This document shows positions 6,353 to 12,679 of a stretch of 13,899 nt of DNA, piece by piece. Origin of the DNA: Caulobacteraceae bacterium (GTDB lineage: Bacteria > Pseudomonadota > Alphaproteobacteria > Caulobacterales > Caulobacteraceae); NCBI GenBank assembly GCA_030151985.1, contig JASLDZ010000224.1:1-13899 (forward strand). Direction: 5' to 3'. The notes under the pieces were generated by a model that was not told where the DNA came from, did not search any database, and saw nothing but the letters and a program-made list of their open reading frames with translations. Position numbers and translations under genes: made by a program. The number at the start of each line of letters is the position of its first letter. Within the stretch, counting starts at the first letter, position 1.

Positions 6353-7284
6353 GGGATCTTCCTTCTTCGCTGTGCCGGCCGGGACGTCCCGGCTGGTTCG
6401 CGGCCCTCACCGCGATCACGAAGCCGAGGAGGCGGGGGAACCGAGCGGTCGGGCGAAGGTCGATCCCGTGGAAACCGGCCTGCACGGACCTCGGCCTGCA
6501 GCCGAGGGGAGGAAGGCCGGAGGGTCCGCATTGGGGATCGCCTCGTAGAGGTCGCCTTCGACCGGCCGCGCCCCCGCCTAGGCATTCGTGGTCGATCGCG
6601 GGGGCCGCACCGACGCAGGTGTCCTGACCTAGACGAGAGAAGGAAGCCGACCGCACAGCCTCGGACCGGCTGCGTTGGTCCACGCGCCTCTTCCGCGGAA
6701 GACATGCGCCATGGCCCGCGCCCGACCCGTTCGAAGCGCTCGAACGCTAAGCGCGGAGGTCGCGGTCCAGAGGTCGATCGGCGTTGGATAGCGCCCGCAG
6801 AAGCGCGAGCCTGAGGTCTTCAGTCGCGTCGCATGTGCACCGAGTATGCGCGTCGCAAGACTTCCAGACGCTGGAAGGCGCCTTCGGCCAGGGGCGCCCA
6901 AACCGGTCAGATAGAACGAAGACCGCGTCCCGACAGACTGCGAGGGAAAGCGAGCGTCCGGCGCGCCGACAATGCGTCCGTCGGTGAGCTGTCGCCCTGA
7001 GCATGGAAGGACCTGGACAGAAGGCTGTGTTCAACTTCGTCTCGGAGGGGCTGAGCTTTGCGGGAATCGACCGAGCCCTGGCTTTGCGGACGGCCGCTGT
7101 GAAGATGCCGCCGCGGCCGCGCTGAAGACCCGCGCATGGACCGCCTTGGTTCGAGCTCGTCGATCATCCCTGCTTTTGGATCACCCCGTCGTCCGGGACG
7201 GCGCTTTGAGTTTGCCCGCGGGCGCGCGCAAGGGGCAACGCTTCGGCGCGACAGCGTTGTCTGAACGAGGTGACCCGCCGCAGA
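6353..7284. other. Long stretch without a convincing gene upstream of ssb
   Basis: About 930 nt. Frames on both strands translate to Arg/Pro/Ser-rich sequence without motifs or ribosome binding sites. Apart from the ssb-proximal palindrome I see no defined element. It may hold the ssb promoter and leader. Confidence 0.45.
6378..6393. promoter_or_regulatory. Perfect 16-bp palindrome upstream of ssb
   Basis: GCCGGGACGTCCCGGC is a perfect palindrome 26-41 nt before the ssb start codon. It is placed where an operator or a leader hairpin would control ssb. No binding protein is known from the sequence. Confidence 0.5.
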
Positions 7285-7641
7285 TCACGCCGCGCCTCGC
7301 ATCCGGCGCGCCACTGTCCTCACGTCCTCGGGCGCTTCTTCCAGGAGGTTGAGAAGCGGCTGCTCGCGTCGAACGATCCGGGAGAGGAGCTGCAGCCGAT
7401 CAAGACGTTTGGCTATGGGAAAGCGGATGTGGAGTTCGTCCATGCCAAGGCGGAGCGCGTCAGCCCACAAAGGGTGAGTGGGGCCGGCGAACTGCGCCAG
7501 AGTATCGGTTTCTCCGACGAACAGCAGCAGCGGCTCCGACTGGGCCGCGCGGCGTACAAAGGCGAACAGGCCCGGCTGGCGGAACATGCGCCCATCACGA
7601 TGATGCACAGCGGCGAACTCGACGCCCACCCAGGTGACCAT
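7285..7641 (-). CDS. Degenerate GIY-YIG-like domain protein, 118 aa
   Basis: The order of motifs follows the GIY-YIG nuclease fold: GLFAFV at residues 24-29 in place of 'GIY', LLLFVGETDTLAQF at 38-51 in place of 'YIGeTdnL', LWADALRLGMDELHIRF at 58-74, and a final QPLLNLL at 94-100 matching 'PPLN'. Key catalytic residues look changed (Tyr to Phe in both tyrosine motifs, and Gln where the conserved Glu is expected after Arg79). It is therefore probably a binding rather than cutting domain. GGAGG 9 nt before ATG 7641 fixes the start, and a GAGTC site lies 47 nt upstream. The fold assignment is by eye and its role is unknown. Confidence 0.7.
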   Translation of the reverse strand: MVTWVGVEFAAVHHRDGRMFRQPGLFAFVRRAAQSEPLLLFVGETDTLAQFAGPTHPLWADALRLGMDELHIRFPIAKRLDRLQLLSRIVRREQPLLNLLEEAPEDVRTVARRMRGAA

Positions 7642-7764
7642 GTCGCCGACCTCCGGAACGAAAACAGAACGGCATGGAGCGGCGAAGGAGTCAAAGGCGG
7701 ACGCTACTTACCAACAGGCTGAACCGGCAGCGTCGTAGATCGCGGCGGGCGTGAGCAGAGCGCA

Positions 7765-7794
7765 AAGCCCCGCCCGGCGCACCGGACGGGGCTT
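7765..7794 (-). terminator. Terminator after the DUF2493 gene
   Basis: AAGCCCCG (7765-7772) pairs with CGGGGCTT (7787-7794), with further CCGG pairing possible in the loop. On the minus strand the stem ends in CTTT. It starts 7 nt after the stop codon of the gene ending at 7802. Confidence 0.75.
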
Positions 7795-7801
7795 CAGGCG
7801 G

Positions 7802-8728
7802 TCAGGCCGCTTTGCGCAGCCTCAGAGGCAGGTGACGGTAGCCCTTCGCCTCGGCGGCTTGCCCCGCGTTCAGGGCCGGTCCAAACGGCAGGACGCTGGC
7901 GGCGCGTTGCGTGTTGAGCGTGGTGGCCAAGGTGAGCACGCACACCGGCTCCAGCGCCACCAGCTCGTCGTTGGCCCGGAACGGGGCGGCCTTGCCGTAG
8001 CGGTCGAAATCGACCCGCGCGAGAATCACATCGACCCTCTTCTGCCGCGCCCACTTGATGGCGACCTTCTCGGCGCCCTTGGCGCCGGTTGTGGCGAGCT
8101 TCATCGACGGCCACTGCGTGAGCGCCCAGTTAAGGGCGTCGAAAATGCGGCCGACATCCTCGAGCGTATCCGCCTGCGGCGATGCCCGGAACGCCACGAC
8201 CTGGTCGCCAGGGTCGGTGCGGGCGTGGTCGCCGGCGCGCTTGGTCTGCAGCGCCTCGCGAGCGTCGAGGTGTGCGGCGGTCGACGCCAGCGTCTTGGTG
8301 CCGCCGCGCCAGGGGCTCCAAACCTCGCCGGTGACGGCGGTGTAGGTGTCGCTGGCGGCGTCCCGCATGAACTCCGCCGCGCGCAGCGCAGCCTGTGCGG
8401 CGTGCGCCTTGGCGGTCGCTTGCTGCAACTCGACGTCCTCGATCTCGCCGCCCGCGAAGTCGCGGACCAGCCGCTTCACATCGTCGGCGGCCCGATCGTG
8501 CTCGCGCTGGAGACGCAGCGAGATGGACTGGAAGGCGCCGATCAGCCCTTCGGCGAAGATGGAGAGGTGATCTTCCAGCGCGGTGCCGCACAGAAGGTCC
8601 AGATGTTCGGTCATCATCGCCTGTCCGAACTGTTCGAGCGCGGCCTGCTCGGGATGGGGACGCGGGTCCTCCGCCGCAGCGCATAGGGCTTCGAAGTGGG
8701 ACAGGTCGCCGGTGAGAAGGTGGGTCAT
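7802..8728 (-). CDS. DUF2493 (SLOG-fold) domain protein, 308 aa
   Basis: The N-terminal 60 residues (THLLTGDLSHFEALCAA) and a long helical middle (about 66-122) lead to a C-terminal SLOG/YspA-type domain at about 177-300. Family landmarks are visible: WSPWRGGT and TAAHLDAREAL (about 137-160), the nucleotide-loop region TTGAKGAEKVAIKWAR (213-228), then DFDRYGKAAPFRANDELV (241-257). In relatives the loop usually reads HGG-x-x-GAE, so the first Gly is lost here and ligand binding may be altered. SLOG domains bind nucleotides or nucleotide-derived ligands; the function of this plasmid branch is unknown. ATG 8728 is the start consistent with family N-termini. A good terminator follows. It stands alone between two gene-poor stretches. 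Confidence 0.85.
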   Translation of the reverse strand: MTHLLTGDLSHFEALCAAAEDPRPHPEQAALEQFGQAMMTEHLDLLCGTALEDHLSIFAEGLIGAFQSISLRLQREHDRAADDVKRLVRDFAGGEIEDVELQQATAKAHAAQAALRAAEFMRDAASDTYTAVTGEVWSPWRGGTKTLASTAAHLDAREALQTKRAGDHARTDPGDQVVAFRASPQADTLEDVGRIFDALNWALTQWPSMKLATTGAKGAEKVAIKWARQKRVDVILARVDFDRYGKAAPFRANDELVALEPVCVLTLATTLNTQRAASVLPFGPALNAGQAAEAKGYRHLPLRLRKAA

Positions 8729-9639
8729 GGACGTGATCCAAGGTCGTGAGGCCGGAGATGATCCGGGAGGGGGGCCAGGCGCCCCGCCTCTGGACCGTCC
8801 CCAGCGGACGCTCGGGAGGCGCGTCAGGGGGCGGCGAAGCCGCTCGGCTCGACGACCCGCCAGGGTCGCCCTTGACGCGGCGAAGAGCGGCCGCAAGGTC
8901 GGGACCTAGGCGGGGCCCGGGAGCCCCCCATGATCTGACCACCGGCTCACCCGCCAAAGTCAGGTCTCCACCAGTCCAAGTGGCGGCACGACCTCGTCGT
9001 CGAACGCGCGCAGGTGCGCCCGCCTTCACGGCCGCAAGGCGGTAGCATCGGATTTCGCGGGCGTTGGTGCGGGCGGTCCGCCGTCCAGCGCGCGGGTGGT
9101 CTCCCCCCCCCCTCGCCAGGGCGCCATCGCCGCTTGGCCAGTCCCCGCCCGCTGCCGCCGTCGGAGGCGAGCAGATAGGCCAGCCTGGGCTCGAAGCCGA
9201 CGCCTGGATGCGCGTGAACTCGCTCTGCCAGACCTCGTCGCGTAGAAAGTCACGCCCCTCGCGTCGCCCGCGAGGCGCGGCTCGAACGCGGCGCGGTCAG
9301 TAAACCGCCCTGCCCATCCGGCCCCGCGCCTTCGGCTTGAATGCCCACCCGGAGCGCCGCGATCCGGAGCTCGGCGCCACGCCGCCGACCTCGAAGCGGG
9401 CGTTGACCTGTTCAGCCACGGGCGGCCCGCCCGCTCGCAAAGAACAGGTCCCCAGAGCTGTGGAAGAAGCAGCCGCCAGCGGCGCGACTGACGACGGCGG
9501 CGACCGCCTTCACCACCACGCAGCGTGAGGAAGGTCCCTCGCGCCCACCCATGTAGGCGCAGCATTTCGCTCGGCTCTCCCGGGCCCACGGAGAGCCGAA
9601 GCTGGACTTGACGTGGCAGTTCGACATCGTGGGTCCACT
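8729..9639. other. Long stretch without a convincing gene upstream of the DUF2493 gene
   Basis: About 910 nt. Two long minus-strand frames cross it, but their translations are Arg/Gly/Ser-rich and overlap known genes out of frame, so I do not call them. It contains a run of ten C at 9103-9112. Some of it may be decayed coding sequence. Confidence 0.45.
9103..9112. repeat. Homopolymer run of ten C
   Basis: A C10 tract (G10 on the minus strand) inside the gene-poor region upstream of the DUF2493 gene. It is prone to slippage and to sequencing error. Confidence 0.8.
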
Positions 9640-10179
9640 TCAGGCGCGGCGGCATGCGTTGCAAATGTCGAGCGCGCGGCGTTCGGCGACGGCGCGGGCG
9701 TCAGACGCGGACCGGCCCTGCAGGGTTGCGGCTAGGACTTCGGCCTCAATCGCCACATCGACGGCTGAGCCCGCGAAAGCGGCCGTGGCGCCCTGTGTCG
9801 CCGCCTGCGCCGCGCAGACGATAAGCCGCGCCGCTTCCAGCGCTCTCCCCGCGGGCCCGGCGGCTCCCCACGCGAGGCTCGCATTCCGCACCCTCCGCTC
9901 GTCCTCTACAAAGCGCTCCGGTCGCGCGGGGCGCCCCAACAGCGACAGCGGCCCCGCGACACCCAGCGCGATCGAGAAGCGCCTATCGCGCTTGAGGCGT
10001 GGATCGGTCAGGCGAGTGGCCGGGTCAATGGCCATGGCGTTGAGGGCCCGAACGAGCACCTCGCTCGCGAGGCGCACCGCTTCGTGTGGCGACGCCTGCG
10101 CGAAGCGGGTTCGCCGAGCCGAGGCCGGAAAGAGGTTGGGCAGGGGCGCGGGCGCCACCGAGTCACGGGCCGCAAGCAT
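9640..10179 (-). CDS. Hypothetical Ala/Arg-rich protein, 179 aa
   Basis: ATG 10179 has GGAGG five bases upstream. The product is alanine-rich and mainly helical, with a conserved-looking centre (HEAVRLASEVLVRALNAM, then DPATRLTDPRLKRDRRFSIA) and an end with two Cys (ALDICNACRRA). No signal peptide or known motif is seen. The same frame is open far upstream, without a stop, into the C-terminal motif of the GcrA-like gene. A GcrA gene with its frameshift corrected would therefore read straight into this protein. A separate start or a fusion are both possible. It is the last gene of the group that begins with DUF6878. Confidence 0.6.
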   Translation of the reverse strand: MLAARDSVAPAPLPNLFPASARRTRFAQASPHEAVRLASEVLVRALNAMAIDPATRLTDPRLKRDRRFSIALGVAGPLSLLGRPARPERFVEDERRVRNASLAWGAAGPAGRALEAARLIVCAAQAATQGATAAFAGSAVDVAIEAEVLAATLQGRSASDARAVAERRALDICNACRRA

Positions 10180-10214
10180 CAGAGCCTCCGATCCGAGCTG
10201 GAGGGACCTTCCCT

Positions 10215-10763
10215 TCACTGCGCCCGGGCCGGTTCCCGCCTCCCTCCCCTCCTCCCACCCAGTTCGGCGCAGGTGCGCTGCACGCCGCTGATGACCCTTC
10301 GGCCGGGCCGACGAGGCGGACCGGAAGACGATCTCCGCATGGCGTGCGCAGTAGCTGCCACAGGTGCAGGGCGCGTCGCAGAAGCCGAAGCCGTCGCTCT
10401 TGGGGTCGCCATCGCGAAGCGGCACCTGCAGGCGCTGAGCCGGAGAAGCGGGATAGGCCGGCCTGCGTAGGTCGGCTCCGGCTCCGGCTCCGACCGTGCA
10501 GGACAAGGCGAAGGCGCGCTTGGCGTCCCTGCGACCAGAGGGACCTTGGGGCGCATGGCTTGGGGCCTGCGCTCCGGGGGCGGGCGCAAGACCCGTGCGG
10601 GAGCCGTCGGCGCGGCGCGTCCGGGGAGGCGCAGCCGATGCACCTTCCCGATGACGGCGTTGCGGGTGACGGCGCCTAGCTCGCGGGCTATAGCCGACGC
10701 GCTATGGCCGCCCAGCCACAGGGCCTTCAAGCGCGCGATGCGGTCTTCTGTCCAGGAGCTCAT
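10215..10763 (-). CDS. gcrA: GcrA-family cell-cycle regulator, frameshifted in its C-terminal motif
   Basis: GcrA binds DNA and RNA polymerase sigma-70 and, in Caulobacter, activates promoters carrying methylated GANTC sites. The first 46 residues are clearly GcrA: SSWTEDRIARLKALWLGG, then SASAIARELG and VTRNAVIGKVHRLRLPGR (helix-turn-helix). A Pro-rich linker follows. The conserved C-terminal motif starts in frame (SACRCRFA, 110-117) and then continues only in another frame: GDPKSDGFGFCDAPC and YCARHAEIVFRS. Adding one base near 10411 would restore CRFA-x-GDP, as in relatives. As written, the last 65 residues of this 182-aa frame are out-of-frame sequence ending at 10215. Start ATG 10763 has GGAGG six bases upstream and lies 2 nt after the stop of the preceding gene, so it is translationally coupled. 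It is either a pseudogene, a sequencing error, or a fusion. Confidence 0.8.
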   Translation of the reverse strand: MSSWTEDRIARLKALWLGGHSASAIARELGAVTRNAVIGKVHRLRLPGRAAPTAPARVLRPPPERRPQAMRPKVPLVAGTPSAPSPCPARSEPEPEPTYAGRPIPLLRLSACRCRFAMATPRATASASATRPAPVAATAHAMRRSSSGPPRRPGRRVISGVQRTCAELGGRRGGRREPARAQ

Positions 10764-10765
10764 GG

Positions 10766-11260
10766 TCACCCTCCATGAGCCGGGACGTCGATCAGGATCG
10801 GCCGCAGGCGTTGCAACCGCCCCCCAGGACGGACCTCCGCAAGAAACGCTCTGTCGCCGACCACGTCCCGAAGCCAGCGGAGAGCGGCTGGTTCGTCGGA
10901 AAAGACACCGCCAAGTTCGAGGCGCACGCCATCGGTGACGAAGCCGATGACGCAGCCCGGCTTCGCATCGACAACCGAAAAGGTCAGGGGCGAGCGGGCG
11001 TCGAAGCACAGCCGCACCGAGAGCACCCTGACATCGGTGGACCCGAAATCGCCGACGTGCAGCAGGAACTGATCGGGCATCTCTATGGAGCCGAGCCGCT
11101 CAGCGGGAATGATGCGATCCAGGCGGCCGACGCCGTTCCGGCGTCTCCAGGCGGAGAGCTTGCGCCGGAAGCGCGCCGGCGGCCGAGGGCGCCCGTCGCT
11201 GAAGGTGATGAGCGCGCCAATGGGGGCGGCCTTGATCAGGGCCTGGGCGGATGTGGGCAT
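10766..11260 (-). CDS. Conserved-looking hypothetical protein, 164 aa
   Basis: ATG 11260 is preceded by GAGGAG at 7 nt. The product begins MPTSAQALIKAAPIGALITF, has a strongly basic segment (PRPPARFRRKLSAWRRRNGVG, about 26-46), then alternating strands (FLLHVGDFGSTDVRVLSVRL, about 65-84) suggesting an alpha/beta fold. It ends RPILIDVPAHGG. I do not recognise a family. The stop lies 2 nt before the GcrA-like ATG, so the two are translationally coupled and probably work together. Upstream lies a strong hairpin that separates it from DUF6915, and a second stem begins in its ribosome binding site. Confidence 0.7.
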   Translation of the reverse strand: MPTSAQALIKAAPIGALITFSDGRPRPPARFRRKLSAWRRRNGVGRLDRIIPAERLGSIEMPDQFLLHVGDFGSTDVRVLSVRLCFDARSPLTFSVVDAKPGCVIGFVTDGVRLELGGVFSDEPAALRWLRDVVGDRAFLAEVRPGGRLQRLRPILIDVPAHGG

Positions 11261-11271
11261 GCGGCAGCTCC

Positions 11272-11292
11272 TCGCGAGCGGAAGGCTCGCGA
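11272..11292 (-). promoter_or_regulatory. Hairpin touching the ribosome binding site of the 164-aa gene
   Basis: TCGCGAG (11272-11278) pairs with CTCGCGA (11286-11292) around a 7-nt loop. Its edge overlaps the GAGGAG (11268-11273, minus strand) of the gene starting at 11260. Folding could limit translation of the coupled 164-aa and GcrA-like genes. Confidence 0.4.
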
Positions 11293-11293
11293 A

Positions 11294-11324
11294 CTCGGCC
11301 CCTCGCGCGAAGCGAGAGGCCGAG
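11294..11324 (-). terminator. Strong hairpin between the DUF6915 and 164-aa genes
   Basis: The 13-nt arms 11294-11306 and 11312-11324 pair at 12 of 13 positions around a GCGAA loop. It lies 43 nt past the DUF6915 stop. No T-run follows, so it may be a partial terminator, attenuator or RNA-processing stem that sets the ratio of the genes on each side. Confidence 0.5.
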
Positions 11325-11367
11325 ACCCTGCGTCTCCGTCACGCCCCGATGGCAGGCCTTCGTCGGG

Positions 11368-11754
11368 TCATGGGGACGCTTGCGACAGGAGGCCAACGTG
11401 CGTTTCGGGCGGGTCAAGCTCTCGGTGAAGAGCCCGCGCGCGCCCCATCCAAGGCTCGGGCCGGATGCAGCGGACCCAGTCGGCGAAGCTCGGGATGAAG
11501 CCCAAATCCTCGACCACGTGCTGCTCGCCGACGAGGCGGGTCGGCAGGATGCGACCCGTGCTGAGCGTTGTGGTCACCCCGAACAGCGTCTCCAGCATGA
11601 AGATGCCCTCAGCGTGGTGACGAAGGGCGCGATGCCGGAAGTCGGCGACGATCGCTTTGCTCTCGTCGAACCAGCTGTGAAGCGGGATATAGTCGTCCGG
11701 CGCGCCGCCCCACCTGCGGACGGAGGACAAAGCATGATGGTAGGGATGGGCCAT
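11368..11754 (-). CDS. DUF6915 family protein, 128 aa
   Basis: The product begins MAHPYHHALSSVRRWGG and continues with HSWFDESKAIVADFRHRALRHHAEGIFMLETLFG, TLSTGRILPTRLVGEQHVVEDLG and PSFADWV, ending near PEPWMGRA. These are the hallmarks, recalled from memory, of the DUF6915 family, found on plasmids and phages; its function is unknown. The many conserved His residues (HPYHHA, HRALRHHAEG, GEQHV) suggest a metal site but this is inference. ATG 11754 has AAGGA upstream; an in-frame ATG at 11769 would overlap the preceding stop. It lies 11 nt behind DUF6878 and is surely in the same transcript. The C-terminal 20 residues are more variable. Confidence 0.85.
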   Translation of the reverse strand: MAHPYHHALSSVRRWGGAPDDYIPLHSWFDESKAIVADFRHRALRHHAEGIFMLETLFGVTTTLSTGRILPTRLVGEQHVVEDLGFIPSFADWVRCIRPEPWMGRARALHRELDPPETHVGLLSQASP

Positions 11755-11765
11755 GGGCGCTTCCT

Positions 11766-12239
11766 TCACCAGGCGTGGTGGAAGTGAACCGACTCGACAA
11801 CACGCTCGTTGTAATTGAGCGAGATCGATCGATCGGCGACATCGAAGGTGAACTCACCGTAGGCACCTTCGTTGTCCTCCCAACCTCCGTGTTCTTCTTC
11901 GAGGAAGGCGTAGGCGAGCGCCTCCAGGGCCTCGCCGACCGACATGGAGCTTGCGACGGTCGAGCCGTCCCACAAGATCGTCGTGATTTGCACCGGTCCC
12001 CGAGGGAGATCGATGACTTGATCCTCGCGGCGCGCGATGATTCCCTCGATCTGGCCCGAATCCCTGCTGCCGTCGAACTCAACGATGGCGGTGGTGATGC
12101 GGGCGGCCGCTAGACATTCGAACAGCGCAGACTTGTTCGTTGGCAAGATCTCGGCGGCCGCGCGAGAGCGGGCTGATGCCTCCTCGGTCACACGCGCCCA
12201 TACATCTTGGACGGACGTTGAAAGTCTGATCTCCGACAC
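11766..12239 (-). CDS. DUF6878 family protein, 157 aa
   Basis: The C-terminal half carries the family signature: ITTAIVEFDGSRDSGQIEGI (about 48-67), then EALEALAYAFLEEEHGGWEDNEGAYGEFTFDV (about 104-135) and SLNYNERV near the end. DUF6878 proteins are common on alphaproteobacterial plasmids and islands; no function is established. The N-terminal 45 residues are helical. The start ATG 12239 follows a GANTC site (12259-12263) and a four-run G tract (12285-12301, minus strand). Two further GANTC sites lie inside the gene near its middle and one near its end, a concentration not seen elsewhere in the window. It heads the group DUF6878, DUF6915, 164-aa protein, GcrA-like, 179-aa protein. Confidence 0.88.
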   Translation of the reverse strand: MSEIRLSTSVQDVWARVTEEASARSRAAAEILPTNKSALFECLAAARITTAIVEFDGSRDSGQIEGIIARREDQVIDLPRGPVQITTILWDGSTVASSMSVGEALEALAYAFLEEEHGGWEDNEGAYGEFTFDVADRSISLNYNERVVESVHFHHAW

Positions 12240-12258
12240 GGCCGATCTCCGAAGGTGC

Positions 12259-12263
12259 GACTC
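12259..12263. promoter_or_regulatory. GANTC (CcrM methylation) site upstream of the DUF6878 gene
   Basis: GACTC lies 20-24 nt before the DUF6878 start codon. In Caulobacterales such sites are methylated by CcrM and influence GcrA-dependent promoters. A role here is inference from position and from the GcrA-like gene in the same group. Confidence 0.4.
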
Positions 12264-12284
12264 CTCCGCTGGGAGCCGCTTCAG

Positions 12285-12301
12285 CCCGCCCTTCCCTTCC
12301 C
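12285..12301 (-). promoter_or_regulatory. G-quadruplex motif upstream of the DUF6878 gene
   Basis: The plus strand has four CCC runs spaced by TT, TT and G. The minus (coding) strand is thus GGG-AA-GGG-AA-GGG-C-GGG, a textbook four-run G4 motif 46-62 nt before the start codon. Confidence 0.5.
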
Positions 12302-12596
12302 TTCAGCGACGCGAGCAACGATTGCGGCCGAAGGACGCGCGTTCGGGAGGGACCGCACTCGAGGCCTCGTCTGCATCGGATGCTACAGCCGCGCGGCAGG
12401 GCGGGCGGCAGGGGGCGCGTGAGGGAGACCTGCGCGCAGAGCCGGGCTCCTGCTCCACGGCACCGCTCCGCTCCTTGCGATGCGTGCTCTCTGTATCGTC
12501 TCTGCGGAGGTTTGTCGGGACGGGCTCGCAGGGTGCAGGGATGCCGAAGTCAGCCCTCATGGGAAATTGAGCCTGTGCGAGCATTTTCTGTCGCGA

Positions 12597-12614
12597 CGCC
12601 GGCGGACGCCGGCG
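12597..12614. repeat. Inverted and tandem repeat downstream of ardC
   Basis: CGCCGGCG-GA-CGCCGGCG is a perfect 8-bp stem; each arm is itself a palindrome. It is also a tandem copy of GACGCCGGCG (12595-12614). It lies about 65 nt past the ardC stop and may be a weak terminator; no T-run follows. Confidence 0.45.
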
Positions 12615-12679
12615 CGCTTGGCGCGAGCCGCCCCCTCCGTTCTCATCGCGGCAGCGTGCCCCGCAGCCTCGGATGAGTT

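Larger units (their letters stand above)
12240..12679. other. Intergenic region between ardC and the DUF6878 gene
   Basis: About 440 nt without a convincing gene. One minus-strand frame is open through it, but it is an Arg/Ser-rich continuation of a shadow of ardC. It holds the GANTC site, the G4 motif and the 12597-12614 repeat, and presumably the promoter of the DUF6878 group. Confidence 0.5.

Noticed and set aside
5963..6814. Plus-strand open frame of 283 codons
   Set aside because: It is antisense to ssb, then runs into the gene-poor stretch with low-complexity translation.
7751..8686. Plus-strand open frame of 311 codons
   Set aside because: It is antisense to the DUF2493 gene, whose family motifs are clear on the minus strand.
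8130..9029. Minus-strand open frame of 299 codons
   Set aside because: It overlaps the DUF2493 gene in a different frame of the same strand and is Arg/Ala/Gly-rich throughout; a shadow.
9026..9664. Minus-strand open frame of 212 codons in the gap
   Set aside because: The translation is extremely Arg-rich with no patterning or start signal; more likely non-coding or decayed.
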